DNA of 64,000 nucleotides from contig NZ_AP024233.1 of NCBI RefSeq assembly GCF_025998535.1, positions 248,001-312,000 of the forward strand, read 5' to 3'. The notes below the pieces were generated by a model. That model made no database searches and was not told the origin of the DNA. It saw nothing but the letters and a program-made list of their open reading frames with translations. The translations under genes were made by a program, and so were the position numbers. Source of the stretch: Desulfolithobacter dissulfuricans (GTDB taxonomy: Bacteria > Desulfobacterota > Desulfobulbia > Desulfobulbales > Desulfobulbaceae). Positions 44,579-53,495 of this stretch are shown in pieces (positions within the stretch are counted from its first letter, which is position 1; each line of letters begins with the position of its first letter).

Positions 44579-44912
44579 CCTGGCCGCAGGATTTTTTTCC
44601 TGGATAGCCGATCTGGTCCAGGCCACCGGTATTCCGGAGCAGATACAGGACGTGGATGCCAGGGCGTTGTTCACCAATCCATGGTTCCTGGTGCCGTTCG
44701 TCCTGATCATGGGCTATGAGCTGTACAGGCAGGCCTTCCGGGATATCATCATTATCGCCCTGATCATCGGGGTCTGGTGGGTGTCGGGCACCGACTACAT
44801 GCAGACCCTGGTGGTGGGTGATGAGCTGCAGATCACCAAGGTGCTCCCTGTTCTGTTCGGCGGGGCCACCATTCTCGGGGTGATCATCTATCTTCTCTTC
44901 GGCCGATCCTGA
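44541..44912 (+). CDS. Small membrane protein overlapping thiC-like gene
   Basis: 123 residues, probably three transmembrane segments (about 46-62, 66-84, 101-119). It starts at 44541 behind AAAAGGAG, inside the 3' end of the upstream gene (38-base overlap in another frame), which implies translational coupling. Such proteins follow various genes in related bacteria; no function recognised. Confidence 0.72.
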   Translation: MVDAGAIADRVSDLAAGFFSWIADLVQATGIPEQIQDVDARALFTNPWFLVPFVLIMGYELYRQAFRDIIIIALIIGVWWVSGTDYMQTLVVGDELQITKVLPVLFGGATILGVIIYLLFGRS

Positions 44913-44994
44913 TGTTGCCCTTCCATGGTGCAGGCCCGCTGTCCCGGGGAGCGGCTTCATCTTTCCCGGGCTCATAATTCTGCCGGACTCCTGT

Positions 44995-46092
44995 ATGGAT
45001 TTTCGAAACGCTATCTTTGTGGTCACCGAGGAGCAGGGATGTCCCATCTACAACGTGGGCGAGGAGCTCAAGGTGGAGGACAACGGCCTGAGGGTACCCG
45101 AGGCCAAGCCGGTGTGCCTGATCCTGGTCCAGGAGATCATAAAAGCCACGGCGGAGAAACGGGCGTTCGAACATTTCAGTCCCGGCCAGGGGGTTCAGCG
45201 GTCCAAGTTCGACTGCGGTGGTTGTTCGGGACTGATCCGGTTCGAGTATAAGAAGGAAAAGGAGTTCGCCACCCTGCAGATGAAGCTGCTGGCCGCGGCC
45301 GAGCAGCGCCAGCGCATGCGTCATCTGGAGGAATTTTTCGATCTGCTTCGCTGCCTGGATATCTTCGAGCCCCTGAACGACGATGATCTCACCGATCTGG
45401 CCGCCCTGCTCAAGCTGCGGGAATTTCCGCCCGGCAAGGTCATTCTCCAGGAAGGCGAGCCGGGAACCCATCTCTATATCGTTCTCTCGGGCAAGGTGGT
45501 GGTCGTGGGTAAGGACAACCTGGTACTTTCCGAACTGGGCGCCGGCGAGATCTTTGGCGAGATGTCCCTGCTCTCCGGTGAACCGGTCACCACCTCGGTC
45601 CACTCCAGGGAGCACACCAAGCTGGCCACTCTGTCCAGTAAGGATTTCAAACACGTTCTCAATAAATTTCCTGTCCTGCAGGTCTTTTTTTACAGGATGC
45701 TGGTGGATCGGGCCCAGGCCAACACCATGCGAGCCGGTAAAATCGTCTCGGGCATGACCGGCGATCTGGCCGAGATCGCGGCTGTGGATCTCTTTCAGCT
45801 GATCAACTCAAGTCAGAAGACAGGCAGGGTGGAGATGCTGCTGGAAGACGGCGAGGCGGTGGTGCTCTTCAACGAGGGCGAACTGGTCCACGCCCGCTAC
45901 CGGAACCAGACCGGTAAGGAGGCGCTTTTTGCCCTCCTGGGCAAGAACCGGGGCCGGTTCAGCTACACCTCTGGTCTTGCCGAGGAGCAGAAGCAGCTGC
46001 CGGTGCTGGGCGGCTTCATGGGGTTGATCATGGAAGGCATGCGGCGTATCGACGAGCAGCGGGAACGGAACGGGCAGCAGGCAGGCCGATAG
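44995..46092 (+). CDS. Cyclic-nucleotide-binding plus DUF4388 protein
   Basis: 365 residues in three parts. Residues 1 to about 85 hold a small domain with four Cys (QGCPIYNVGEELKV; KFDCGGCSGLIRFEYK). About 115-235 is a cNMP-binding beta-roll (FPPGKVILQEGEPGTHLYIVLSGKVVV...LGAGEIFGEMSLLSGEPVTTSV). About 245-350 is a DUF4388/PATAN-type domain (VDLFQLINSSQKTGRVEMLLEDGEAVVLFNEGELVHARYRNQTGKEAL). There is no HTH. DUF4388 proteins act in two-component and gliding-type signalling; it is probably a cytoplasmic signal integrator. Confidence 0.85.
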   Translation: MDFRNAIFVVTEEQGCPIYNVGEELKVEDNGLRVPEAKPVCLILVQEIIKATAEKRAFEHFSPGQGVQRSKFDCGGCSGLIRFEYKKEKEFATLQMKLLAAAEQRQRMRHLEEFFDLLRCLDIFEPLNDDDLTDLAALLKLREFPPGKVILQEGEPGTHLYIVLSGKVVVVGKDNLVLSELGAGEIFGEMSLLSGEPVTTSVHSREHTKLATLSSKDFKHVLNKFPVLQVFFYRMLVDRAQANTMRAGKIVSGMTGDLAEIAAVDLFQLINSSQKTGRVEMLLEDGEAVVLFNEGELVHARYRNQTGKEALFALLGKNRGRFSYTSGLAEEQKQLPVLGGFMGLIMEGMRRIDEQRERNGQQAGR

Positions 46093-46132
46093 GAGGTGGG
46101 CGGGTAAAAAAGAACCGTGCGCCCGGTGCGGA

Positions 46133-47347
46133 TCAGGCGACGGTTTTTTTGAAGACCAGGCAGGCGTTGGTGCCGCCGAAACCGTAGCTGTTGGACATCA
46201 CAATCTCCAGCGATGTTTCCCGCAGCTGGGTGACGATGTGCATGTTTTCGGCTTCCGGGTCCATGTTCTCGATATTGGCTGAGGCGGCGATGAAGCCGTG
46301 TTCGAGCATGAGCAGGCAGTATATGGCCTCGTGTACCCCGGCCGCGCCGAGCGAATGGCCGGACAGTGACTTGGTCGAGCTGATGGGCGGGCTGTTGTCG
46401 CCAAATACCTCCCGGATGGCCCGCAGTTCCACCAGGTCACCGATGGGGGTTGAGGTGCCGTGGGCATTGATATAGTCGATGGGCCCGGGCACAGTCTTCA
46501 GGGCCTGGCGGATGCAGCGCACCGCTCCTTCCCCGGAAGGCGCCACCATCTCGTACCCGTCGGCCGTGGCCCCGTAGCCGACGATTTCGCCGTAGATTTT
46601 TGCCCCCCGTTTTCTGGCATGTTCCAACTCTTCCAGTACCACCAGTCCGGCCCCGTTGGCGACCACGAAACCGTCCCGGTCGACATCGTAGGGCCGTGAA
46701 GCCTTTTCCGGGCAGTCGTTGAATCGGCTGGACAGGGCCCCCATGGCATCGAACATGCACGTCTGGGTCCAGTGTTCCTCATCGGCCCCGCCGGCAAACA
46801 TGATGTCCTGGCGGCCGAGCATGATCTGCTCCATGGCCGCGCCGATGCAGTGGGCCCCGGTGGCGCAGGCCGAGGAGATGGAATAACACAGTCCCTTGAT
46901 CTTGAACGGGGCCGTGAGTCCGGCCGAAACCGTGGAGCTCATGGTCCTGGGGACCATGAAGGGGCTGAGTCTCCGGATGCCCCGCTGGCGGATGGTGTCG
47001 GCGGTGGCAACCACGTTTTCCGCCGAGGTGCCGCCGGAACCGATGATGAGCCCGGTGGCGGGGTTGCTCACCAGTTCCGGTGGGAGTCCGGCGTCCTCGA
47101 TGGCCTGCTGCATGGCGATATAGGCATAGGCTGCGGCATCGCCCATGAAGCGCAGGGTTTTCTTGTCGATATGTTCCTTGATATTGATCCGGGTAAAGGC
47201 GCCGATCCTTGAGCGCAGGCCCAGTTCCTCGTAGGCCGGCTGAAAGGTGACCCCTGACTTTCCCTGTCGAAGCGAGTCCAGTACCTGGGCCACTGTGTCG
47301 CCAAGGGGAGAGACGATCCCCATTCCAGTGATAACTACGCGGCGCAT
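46133..47347 (-). CDS. fabB: Beta-ketoacyl-ACP synthase I
   Basis: 404 residues, elongating condensing enzyme of fatty acid synthesis. Catalytic triad: Cys in [12 protein letters not shown] (about 163), His in [12 protein letters not shown] (about 297), His in [12 protein letters not shown] (about 332). The N-terminus ([45 protein letters not shown]) follows E. coli FabB more than FabF. Six bases after an SDR gene, hence one operon. Confidence 0.92.
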   Translation of the reverse strand: MRRVVITGMGIVSPLGDTVAQVLDSLRQGKSGVTFQPAYEELGLRSRIGAFTRINIKEHIDKKTLRFMGDAAAYAYIAMQQAIEDAGLPPELVSNPATGLIIGSGGTSAENVVATADTIRQRGIRRLSPFMVPRTMSSTVSAGLTAPFKIKGLCYSISSACATGAHCIGAAMEQIMLGRQDIMFAGGADEEHWTQTCMFDAMGALSSRFNDCPEKASRPYDVDRDGFVVANGAGLVVLEELEHARKRGAKIYGEIVGYGATADGYEMVAPSGEGAVRCIRQALKTVPGPIDYINAHGTSTPIGDLVELRAIREVFGDNSPPISSTKSLSGHSLGAAGVHEAIYCLLMLEHGFIAASANIENMDPEAENMHIVTQLRETSLEIVMSNSYGFGGTNACLVFKKTVA

Positions 47348-47353
47348 GATCTT

Positions 47354-48118
47354 TTACCCTTTTTCCTGGTTTCGGTGGATGGCAAAGGGGGCCCAGCTCT
47401 GGCAGGTGGGCATGACCTCCACGGAGTTGATGTTGACGTGGGGTGGCGTGTTGACCGCCCACCAGACAATGTCGGCAATGTCCTCGCCGGTAAGGGGCCG
47501 GGTGCCCTGGTACACCTGGTCCGCTTTTTGCCGGTCGCCATGGAACCGGACAACAGAGAATTCGGTCTCGGCCAGGCCGGGCTCGATGTTGGTGACCCGG
47601 ATTCCCTTGCCGAGCAGGTCAGCCCGCAGGTTGTTGGAGAACTGTTTGACAAAGGCCTTGGTGGCCCCGTAGACGTTGCCGCCGGGATAGGGCCAGGTGC
47701 CGGCCACGGAACCCATGTTGATGATATGTCCCCGGCCACGCTCCACCATGGCTGGCAGCAGGGACCGGGTCAGGTAGAAAAGGCCTTTGATGTTGGTGTC
47801 GACCATGGTCTCCCAGTCTTCCAGATCGGCCTCATGGGCCGGATGAAGGCCCAGGGCCAGGCCGGCGTTGTTGAGTAGGACATCAATATCCGCAAACCGT
47901 GTCGGCAGGGATGCGACCATGCTCTCCACCGCGGTCCTGTCGCGCACGTCGAGCACTGCAATATGCATGGGCGTTTCGGGAAAGGCCTGGCGCAGTTCTT
48001 CTAGCCTTTCGGTGCGGCGGCCGCTGATGATCAGCTGCCAGCCATTACGGGCAAATTTTTCGGCGCAGGCGCGGCCGAAACCTGAGGTCGCTCCGGTTAC
48101 GAGGATTGTTTTTGCCAT
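47354..48118 (-). CDS. YdfG-like short-chain dehydrogenase
   Basis: 254 residues, classical SDR: cofactor motif TGATSGFGRACA (7-18), SGRRTERL favouring NADP(H), NNAG (about 89), active-site Ser in NMGSVAGTWPYPGGNVYGATKAF with YGATK (Tyr/Lys). It resembles YdfG, the 3-hydroxy acid / malonic semialdehyde reductase, and its pairing with fabB hints at acyl or hydroxy acid metabolism. The substrate is not certain. Confidence 0.88.
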   Translation of the reverse strand: MAKTILVTGATSGFGRACAEKFARNGWQLIISGRRTERLEELRQAFPETPMHIAVLDVRDRTAVESMVASLPTRFADIDVLLNNAGLALGLHPAHEADLEDWETMVDTNIKGLFYLTRSLLPAMVERGRGHIINMGSVAGTWPYPGGNVYGATKAFVKQFSNNLRADLLGKGIRVTNIEPGLAETEFSVVRFHGDRQKADQVYQGTRPLTGEDIADIVWWAVNTPPHVNINSVEVMPTCQSWAPFAIHRNQEKG

Positions 48119-48217
48119 GGGGCATCACCGTGCATCTTGGGCCATAATAAGGCGTTTGAACCATATGGAACAGTTCGGCAACCACCCGGAGGGTGCTCTT
48201 GGCCTTTACTTTAATGT

Positions 48218-48387
48218 GATTACCATCAATCTTCAGCATTGAAACCGGTGTCGGGCCTCGCTTTTTTCACGGGACGCCATAAACCCGTCCCCGGGGGCTT
48301 GACTGTGGCCATCCAGGCCACAGACACCCGTGCAACAAGCAAGCCCCGACACCTTCATCCATCGAAGGCTGAATTTCAGTGGTAATC
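48218..48387 (-). repeat. Hairpin repeat family 1, copy 3
   Basis: GATTACCATCAATC to GGTAATC, same orientation as copy 2. The loop GACTGTGGCCATCCAGGCCACAG is unchanged, while paired changes appear in the stem (TTTTTTCACGGG facing CCCGTGCAACAAGCAAG). It stands upstream of the SDR gene. Confidence 0.85.
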
Positions 48388-48455
48388 AGATACTTTAATG
48401 TCTCTGAAAAGGGAGAACCGCCTGACTGAAAGGGAAAAAGACTGTCTGTAGCAAG

Positions 48456-48598
48456 TGTCTGTCCAGAAATGGTATTTTTGCCCGATCTCTGCGTCATGCT
48501 CAAAAAATAATGCTCGGAATATTATATATATGCCTGCGCTTATTTTTTTCACATTCCTTGATCTCGAACGAAAATCCTTATTTCTGGACCGACACTAG
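48456..48598. repeat. Palindromic repeat family 2, member A
   Basis: AGTGTCTGTCCAGAAAT and ATTTCTGGACCGACACT form the outer arms. The core CTGCGTCATGCTCAAAAAATAATGCTCGGAATATT...ATGCCTGCGCTTATTTTTTTC is shared with members B and C. No gene lies in 48388-48832 otherwise; the ferritin leader (48700-48832) has an AT-rich patch AAATGATTATAGTAA that weakly resembles a Fur box. Confidence 0.8.
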
Positions 48599-48832
48599 CA
48601 AAGCAGGTTTACTGGTAAAATACAAGATTTTTTGTCTGCAGAGATCCTGGATGATCGGTGGGTGATCCGCAGGCGGGCTGTTTTCAGGAAGGAGGTGGAA
48701 ATCGGTCGGTAAATGATTATAGTAAGCCTGTCCACCACATTTGACGGGCAGTGGTTCATGCCCGTGTGCCATGAAGAAATCGGTCCGGGGCAGTGGTTGC
48801 AGGCCCGGCCAACGCATGATGGAGAGTGATCA

Positions 48833-49345
48833 ATGCTGAAGAAGAAAATACAGAAGGCCCTCAACGAACAGATCAATGCCGAAATGTATTCGGCTTATCT
48901 CTACCTGTCCATGGAATCCTATTTCCAGTCCATCAGCCTTGCCGGTTTCGCCACCTGGATGCGGGGCCAGGTGCAGGAAGAGCTGACCCATGCCATGAAG
49001 TTCTATGATTTTGTCGGTGAACGCGGCGGGCGGGTTGTTCTGGACACCATCAAGAAGCCGGTCTCCACCTGGGAGTCGCCCCTGGCCGCCTTTGAGCATA
49101 TTCTTCAGCATGAACAGCTGGTTACCGGGTTGATCAATGATCTGGTAGATCTGGCCGAGAAGGAAAGGGACCATGCCACCCGGATCTTTCTGCAGTGGTT
49201 TGTTACCGAACAGGTGGAAGAAGAGGCCACTGTGGGCGAGATCGTCGACAAGCTCAAGCTGACCAGGGATAACCCCTCGGGTCTGTTTTTCCTCGACGCC
49301 GAGCTGGGGAAACGGGTCTTTACTCTGCAGCAGAGTGAAGGCTGA
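48833..49345 (+). CDS. ftnA: Ferritin
   Basis: 170 residues, non-haem ferritin of the FtnA type that oxidises and stores iron. Ferroxidase ligands: Glu in NEQINAEMYSAYLYLSM (about 17), EELTHAMKFYDF (about 50-53), Glu/Gln region KERDHATRIFLQWFVTEQVEEEA (about 94-130). Length is that of bacterial FtnA. GGAG precedes the ATG. Confidence 0.95.
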   Translation: MLKKKIQKALNEQINAEMYSAYLYLSMESYFQSISLAGFATWMRGQVQEELTHAMKFYDFVGERGGRVVLDTIKKPVSTWESPLAAFEHILQHEQLVTGLINDLVDLAEKERDHATRIFLQWFVTEQVEEEATVGEIVDKLKLTRDNPSGLFFLDAELGKRVFTLQQSEG

Positions 49346-49370
49346 ATCTCTTTTTGAGCCCGGGTGAACG

Positions 49371-50078
49371 ATGAGTACACGCAAGATAAAAAAACAGGTG
49401 CTTGACCTGCTGGCCGGGCCGGACCTGGAAACAGCGCTTTCGTCCCTGCGCAAAATGGAGCCAAAGGATGTGATCAATGCCCTGTTTTCCGCGATATACC
49501 GTCCTGAAGAGCCGCTGCGCTGGTACGGTATCACCGCCATGGGCGAGATGGTGGCCCGGTTGGCCGACAAGGACATGGAAGAGGCGCGGATCATCATGCG
49601 CCGGTTTCTCTGGAGTCTCAACGACGAATCCGGCGGCATCGGCTGGGGTGCGCCCGAGGCCATGGCCGAGGTCATGAGTCGTCATCCCGGGCTTGCCCGG
49701 GAGTACATCCACATGCTGATCTCCTACATGCGCGAAGACGGCGAGGAGATTGCCCAGGATGGCAACTATCTCGAACATGAGACCCTGCAGCGGGGGCTGC
49801 TCTGGGGGATCGGCCGACTGGCCGGGACCAGGCCGGATATGCTCCTTGAGCGGGGGGCCGACCATGACCTGGTCCATTACCTGGAATCCCCGGACGCTGC
49901 AGTGCGCGGTCTGGCGGCCCGGGCCCTGGGGCTGCTGGGTCGGGCTGACCTGGCCACCGATCGGCTGCGGGAGCTTGCCCGGGATCCGGAACCGGTCCGG
50001 GTGTACGAGGACGGTCGACTCCGGGAGACCACGGTGGCTGAACTGGCCCGCGGGGCCTTGGAAGAGAGCCCTGCATGA
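49371..50078 (+). CDS. HEAT-repeat protein of DVU0298 type
   Basis: 235 residues of helical HEAT-like repeats (RWYGITAMGEMVARLAD; WGAPEAMAEVMSRHPGLAREYIHMLISYM; DAAVRGLAARALGLLGRADLATDRLRELARD). It resembles the DVU0298 family of sulfate reducers, which I recall as frequent in Desulfobacterota and of unknown role. The stop overlaps the next ATG by four bases. Confidence 0.82.
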   Translation: MSTRKIKKQVLDLLAGPDLETALSSLRKMEPKDVINALFSAIYRPEEPLRWYGITAMGEMVARLADKDMEEARIIMRRFLWSLNDESGGIGWGAPEAMAEVMSRHPGLAREYIHMLISYMREDGEEIAQDGNYLEHETLQRGLLWGIGRLAGTRPDMLLERGADHDLVHYLESPDAAVRGLAARALGLLGRADLATDRLRELARDPEPVRVYEDGRLRETTVAELARGALEESPA

Positions 50079-51184
50079 CTCCGCGGATTTCCCGGGCCGG
50101 TTTTATCCAGTTCCGGATCGTACCGGGTGAGCCGGGCGCCAATCTGGAACGGGTCCGTGATCTCTGCCGGGATTGTCCTTCAGTGGCCGGGAGTCTGCTG
50201 GTCCTGCCGGAGTTATGGGGATACGGTTTTGTTTATCGCCGCTTCCCGGAGCTGGTCCGGGAGACCCCGGTGCTCCTCGAAGGCTTGACCGCGCTCGCCG
50301 CCGAGCTCGACTGTGTCTTTGCCGGGTCGCTGCTCGAGCGGGATCAGGAGACGGATCAGCGCTACAATACGCTTTTTTTTGTCAGTGGTGACGGGGTGGT
50401 CGGCACCTGGCGGAAAATGCATCTGTTTCGGTTATGGGAAGAGGATCGATACCTCGTTCCCGGTTCGCGGCCGGCACCGGTGCGGATCGGCGGTTCCCTG
50501 GTGGGAGGGCTGGTCTGTTACGACCTGCGTTTCCCGGAGCTTGCCAGGGAGCAGGTGTTTGCCGGGGCCAATTTGCTTGTGGTCTCGGCCGAGTGGCCAA
50601 AGGTGCGCCTTGATCACTGGCGGATCCTGCTGCGGTCCCGGGCGGTGGAAAACCAGGTCTTCGTCGTCGCTGCCAACGGCTGCGGTCAGGTCGGACTCCA
50701 GGAGCTGGCAGGCCATTCCATGGTCATCGCCCCGGATGGTGAGGTATTGGCCGAGTCCGGAGGGCGAGAGGCAGCTATGGTTCGGGATCTGGACCAGGGG
50801 CGGATCGATACCCTCCGGTCCCGGTTCTGCAGTGTGGGAGAACGGCCCTGGCTGCACCGGGACACGGACAAGCTGGTGAGTCCGGTGACCATTGAAGACC
50901 GCCTTGGTCCCATCCGTGCTCAGGGCAGCCGTATCGTTCTGGCCCAGGGCCGGTTTGCGGAGTTGACGCCTGAACTGGTGGCCACCCTGGAACAGGCCCG
51001 TTGTCAGGGTGATCTGCTCGTGGTCGGACTGGGGCCGGGTGGCCCGGAGCTGTCCCGTCAGGGCCGGCTGATCGCATCCCTTGGCTGCGTGGACCTGGTG
51101 GTCCTCTGTCACGGGGAGCCTGGTCGGAACCTGGCCACGGCGGTGTGTCCCGATGTCCTGGTTCCTCTGGGGAGTGAGGTTTGA
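50075..51184 (+). CDS. Nitrilase-superfamily hydrolase fused to degenerate nucleotidyltransferase-like domain
   Basis: 369 residues. Residues 1 to about 260 form a carbon-nitrogen hydrolase with the triad Glu (LVLPELWGYG), Lys (GTWRKMHLF) and Cys (GGLVCYDLRFPELAR), probably an omega-amidase-like amidase. Residues about 268-369 follow the RfaE/HldE cytidylyltransferase pattern: VSPVTIEDRLGPIRAQGSRIVLAQGRFAELTPELV matches the family form (NGCFDxLHxGHV) with the HxGH metal/nucleotide motif replaced, then GDLLVVGLGPGG, LGCVDLVV and CPDVLV. The second domain should be inactive. The fusion is unusual; a binding or structural role is inferred. Confidence 0.83.
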   Translation: MTPRISRAGFIQFRIVPGEPGANLERVRDLCRDCPSVAGSLLVLPELWGYGFVYRRFPELVRETPVLLEGLTALAAELDCVFAGSLLERDQETDQRYNTLFFVSGDGVVGTWRKMHLFRLWEEDRYLVPGSRPAPVRIGGSLVGGLVCYDLRFPELAREQVFAGANLLVVSAEWPKVRLDHWRILLRSRAVENQVFVVAANGCGQVGLQELAGHSMVIAPDGEVLAESGGREAAMVRDLDQGRIDTLRSRFCSVGERPWLHRDTDKLVSPVTIEDRLGPIRAQGSRIVLAQGRFAELTPELVATLEQARCQGDLLVVGLGPGGPELSRQGRLIASLGCVDLVVLCHGEPGRNLATAVCPDVLVPLGSEV

Positions 51185-51274
51185 TTTTTTAGGGGGACAT
51201 CAGCTTTCATGTTTCGTTGTGCAGGCCGTGGGAGCCTGCATGGGTGCTACTGAAAATTACACAAGGAGTCCATT

Positions 51275-51475
51275 ATGCCGACCATTACAATCAGGGGAAT
51301 GAAATGTCAGCATTGTGCCGCCTCGGCGGCAAAAGCCCTGGAAGCCCTGGACGGGGTGAGCCGGGTCCGTATTGATCTGGAAAAGGGTGAGGCCACCTGG
51401 GAAGGGGAGGTCGCCCTGGATGAGGTCAGGGAGGCCATCGCCAGGGCAGGGTATGAGGTGGTGGATCAGGATTGA
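51275..51475 (+). CDS. Heavy-metal-associated (HMA) domain protein
   Basis: 66 residues, CopZ-like ferredoxin-fold metallochaperone with metal motif MKCQHCAAS (CxxC) near the N-terminus and the final GYEVV strand. It binds Cu(I) or similar soft metals. AAGGAG precedes the ATG. It is 0.5 kb upstream of arsR and the permease gene, separated by a family 2 repeat. Confidence 0.92.
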   Translation: MPTITIRGMKCQHCAASAAKALEALDGVSRVRIDLEKGEATWEGEVALDEVREAIARAGYEVVDQD

Positions 51476-51532
51476 TCACCTCTGCCAAGCGTTGATCAGG
51501 TCTGTATCCCGTCTCCTTTGGCACCTGTTTGC

Positions 51533-51700
51533 AGGGCACTTTGAAAAATTGCTTTTTCGCCCGATAACTGCGTCGCCGGCTCAATGAAAAATGCTCGCAT
51601 ATGTTTAATATGCTGAGTTTTTTAATTTTGCCGCTCCTCGGAGTCTCGCAGGCTCGTTTACCTGTTCTCGAACGAAAGTTCTCATTTTTCAATGCACCCT
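51533..51700. repeat. Palindromic repeat family 2, member B
   Basis: Outer arms AGGGCACTTTGAAAAAT and CATTTTTCAATGCACCCT. The core CTGCGTCGCCGGCTCAATGAAAAATGCTCGCATATGTTTAATATGCTGAG is of the same kind as members A and C, and CTCGAACGAAA recurs in member A. No gene is seen in 51476-51888. Confidence 0.8.
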
Positions 51701-51888
51701 GGAGATGTCGATGCCATGGTCTGCGCCAGTGGCACCGCTTTTCCGACCAGTGTGCTATTGCCGATGTGGTGCTGCTGAAATCGGCTCGTCCTGGGCTCCT
51801 GCGGCCGGGGTAATGGCTCTGCACGCGTCAGCGCCACGGTTCGGGTGTGGGCCTGCCCTGATCGTCCGGACAGAAAAAAATTCAGGGC

Positions 51889-51936
51889 TTGACGGATGGA
51901 GAATATCGTTATATTCATATTCGTGAATGTAGCGAT
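51889..51936 (+). promoter_or_regulatory. arsR promoter with overlapping operator
   Basis: -35 TTGACG (51889-51894) and -10 near TATTCA at 17 bases. An imperfect inverted repeat ATCGTTATATTCA-TATTCG-TGAATGTAGCGAT (51905-51936, 11 of 13 pairs) covers the -10, as expected for an ArsR/SmtB autorepressor. Confidence 0.65.
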
Positions 51937-51996
51937 ATATTAAACAAAAGTAAAATCGCCACCCGGGGGTGGGTCCTCTGGGTGCGGAGATTTGCT

Positions 51997-52344
51997 ATGA
52001 AAGAATGTGTACGGGTCATGAAGGCCCTGTCGGATCCCAATCGGCTCAAGGTATTGAAGATGTTGGAGGGGGGCGAGCTCTGTGTCTGCGAGATCCAGCC
52101 GCTGCTCGGGCTCTCCCAGTCCACCACCTCCAAGCATCTCAAGCTCCTTGAAGATGCCGGCTTGGTGGAGAAGCGCAAGGATGGGCAGTGGGTCATCTAT
52201 CGACTGGCCGATGGCACACAGTCCGTTTACGCCGCCCGGATGCTTGAGTCTGTCCGTCAGTGGCTTGGCGATGATCCGGATATTCAGGCTATGAAGCAAA
52301 ACGTCCCGCCGGTCAGCCGGACATGTACGGACACAACGAGGTGA
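51997..52344 (+). CDS. arsR: ArsR-family metalloregulator
   Basis: 115 residues. Winged HTH (VMKALSDPNRLKVLKML, LGLSQSTTSKHLKLLEDAGLVEKRKDGQWVIYRL) with the alpha-3 metal site ELCVCEIQ typical of ArsR sensors for As(III)/Sb(III). It represses its own promoter until metal binds. The frame overlaps the start region of the permease gene. Confidence 0.93.
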   Translation: MKECVRVMKALSDPNRLKVLKMLEGGELCVCEIQPLLGLSQSTTSKHLKLLEDAGLVEKRKDGQWVIYRLADGTQSVYAARMLESVRQWLGDDPDIQAMKQNVPPVSRTCTDTTR

Positions 52345-52349
52345 ATCCA

Positions 52350-53447
52350 ATGGAACCGCTCAAAATGGCAACCTGTCCCTGTGCCCAGGATAGTGAAACC
52401 CAACCCCAAAAGCAGAAACCATCCTTTCGTCTTGGTCCACTACAGATGGTACTGGCCGCAGCCGGTCTTGTCCTCTGGTACGGGCTCTACCGTCAGCTTG
52501 GTCCCTTCTCCGAGTATCTGACCTACTCTCTCCTGGGGCTTGAGCGGGGAAGTCATCTCGGTGAGGCCCTGTCCTTTTTCCTCTATGACACTCCCAAAGT
52601 GCTCATGCTTTTGACCATTGTGGTTTTTGCGGTGGGAATTATCCGTTCCTTCTTTACCCCCGAGCGGGCCAGGAAGCTGCTCCAGGGCCGGAAGGAGTTT
52701 GTAGGTAATATCTTTGCCGCCATGCTGGGAGTGGTGACGCCGTTTTGTTCCTGTTCGGCTCCGCCCCTGTTTATCGGTTTTGTCACCGCCGGCATACCCC
52801 TGGGCGTGACCCTGTCTTTTCTGATAGCGGCGCCGCTGATCAACGAGATAGCCCTGGTTCTGCTTTTTGGCCTGCTGGGCTGGAAGATAGCTCTGTTGTA
52901 CATGGTGACCGGGCTGGCAATCGCCATTGTCGCCGGCTGGATCATCGGCCGGCTGCACCTGGAACATTTCATCGAGGACTGGGTCCGTACTATTCTCGCC
53001 GGTGGTGGCCAGGAAGCAACCGGGCCCATGAGCTGGAGTGCACGGATCGTCCATGGCTGGGAGGCGGTTCGGGATATCGTCGGTCGTATCTGGCCTTATG
53101 TGGTCGGCGGGATTGCTGTGGGAGCCGCCATCCATGGCTATGTGCCGGAAGGCATGATGGCGCGGATCATGGGCGAAGACGCCTGGTGGTCGGTGCCGGC
53201 CGCGGTGCTGATCGGTATTCCCATGTATGCCAGTGCGGCCGGTGTGGTGCCGGTGATTCAGGCCTTGCTGGGCAAGGGAGCCGCGCTCGGTACGGTGCTG
53301 GCCTTCATGATGAGCGTGGTGGCCCTTTCCTTTCCCGAGATGGTTATCCTGCGCAAGGTATTGAAGCCTCAGTTGATCGCTGTCTTTGTCGGAGTGGTGG
53401 GCAGTGGTATCCTGCTGGTGGGGTATCTCTTCAACCTGGTGATCTGA
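52350..53447 (+). CDS. DUF318/UPF0718 permease (ArsP-like)
   Basis: 365 residues, about eight to ten transmembrane helices. The family motif FCSCSAPPLFIGFV lies in the membrane near residue 135; related ArsP proteins use such cysteines to export trivalent organoarsenicals. A Cys-pair (ATCPCAQ) stands at the N-terminus. It is downstream of arsR and begins at ATG 52350 behind GAGGTG. Substrate inferred from context only. Confidence 0.85.
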   Translation: MEPLKMATCPCAQDSETQPQKQKPSFRLGPLQMVLAAAGLVLWYGLYRQLGPFSEYLTYSLLGLERGSHLGEALSFFLYDTPKVLMLLTIVVFAVGIIRSFFTPERARKLLQGRKEFVGNIFAAMLGVVTPFCSCSAPPLFIGFVTAGIPLGVTLSFLIAAPLINEIALVLLFGLLGWKIALLYMVTGLAIAIVAGWIIGRLHLEHFIEDWVRTILAGGGQEATGPMSWSARIVHGWEAVRDIVGRIWPYVVGGIAVGAAIHGYVPEGMMARIMGEDAWWSVPAAVLIGIPMYASAAGVVPVIQALLGKGAALGTVLAFMMSVVALSFPEMVILRKVLKPQLIAVFVGVVGSGILLVGYLFNLVI

Positions 53448-53495
53448 AGCTCCAGGTGAACCGGTTCCGACCCGGCCCACTGCCCGGGAACCGCT

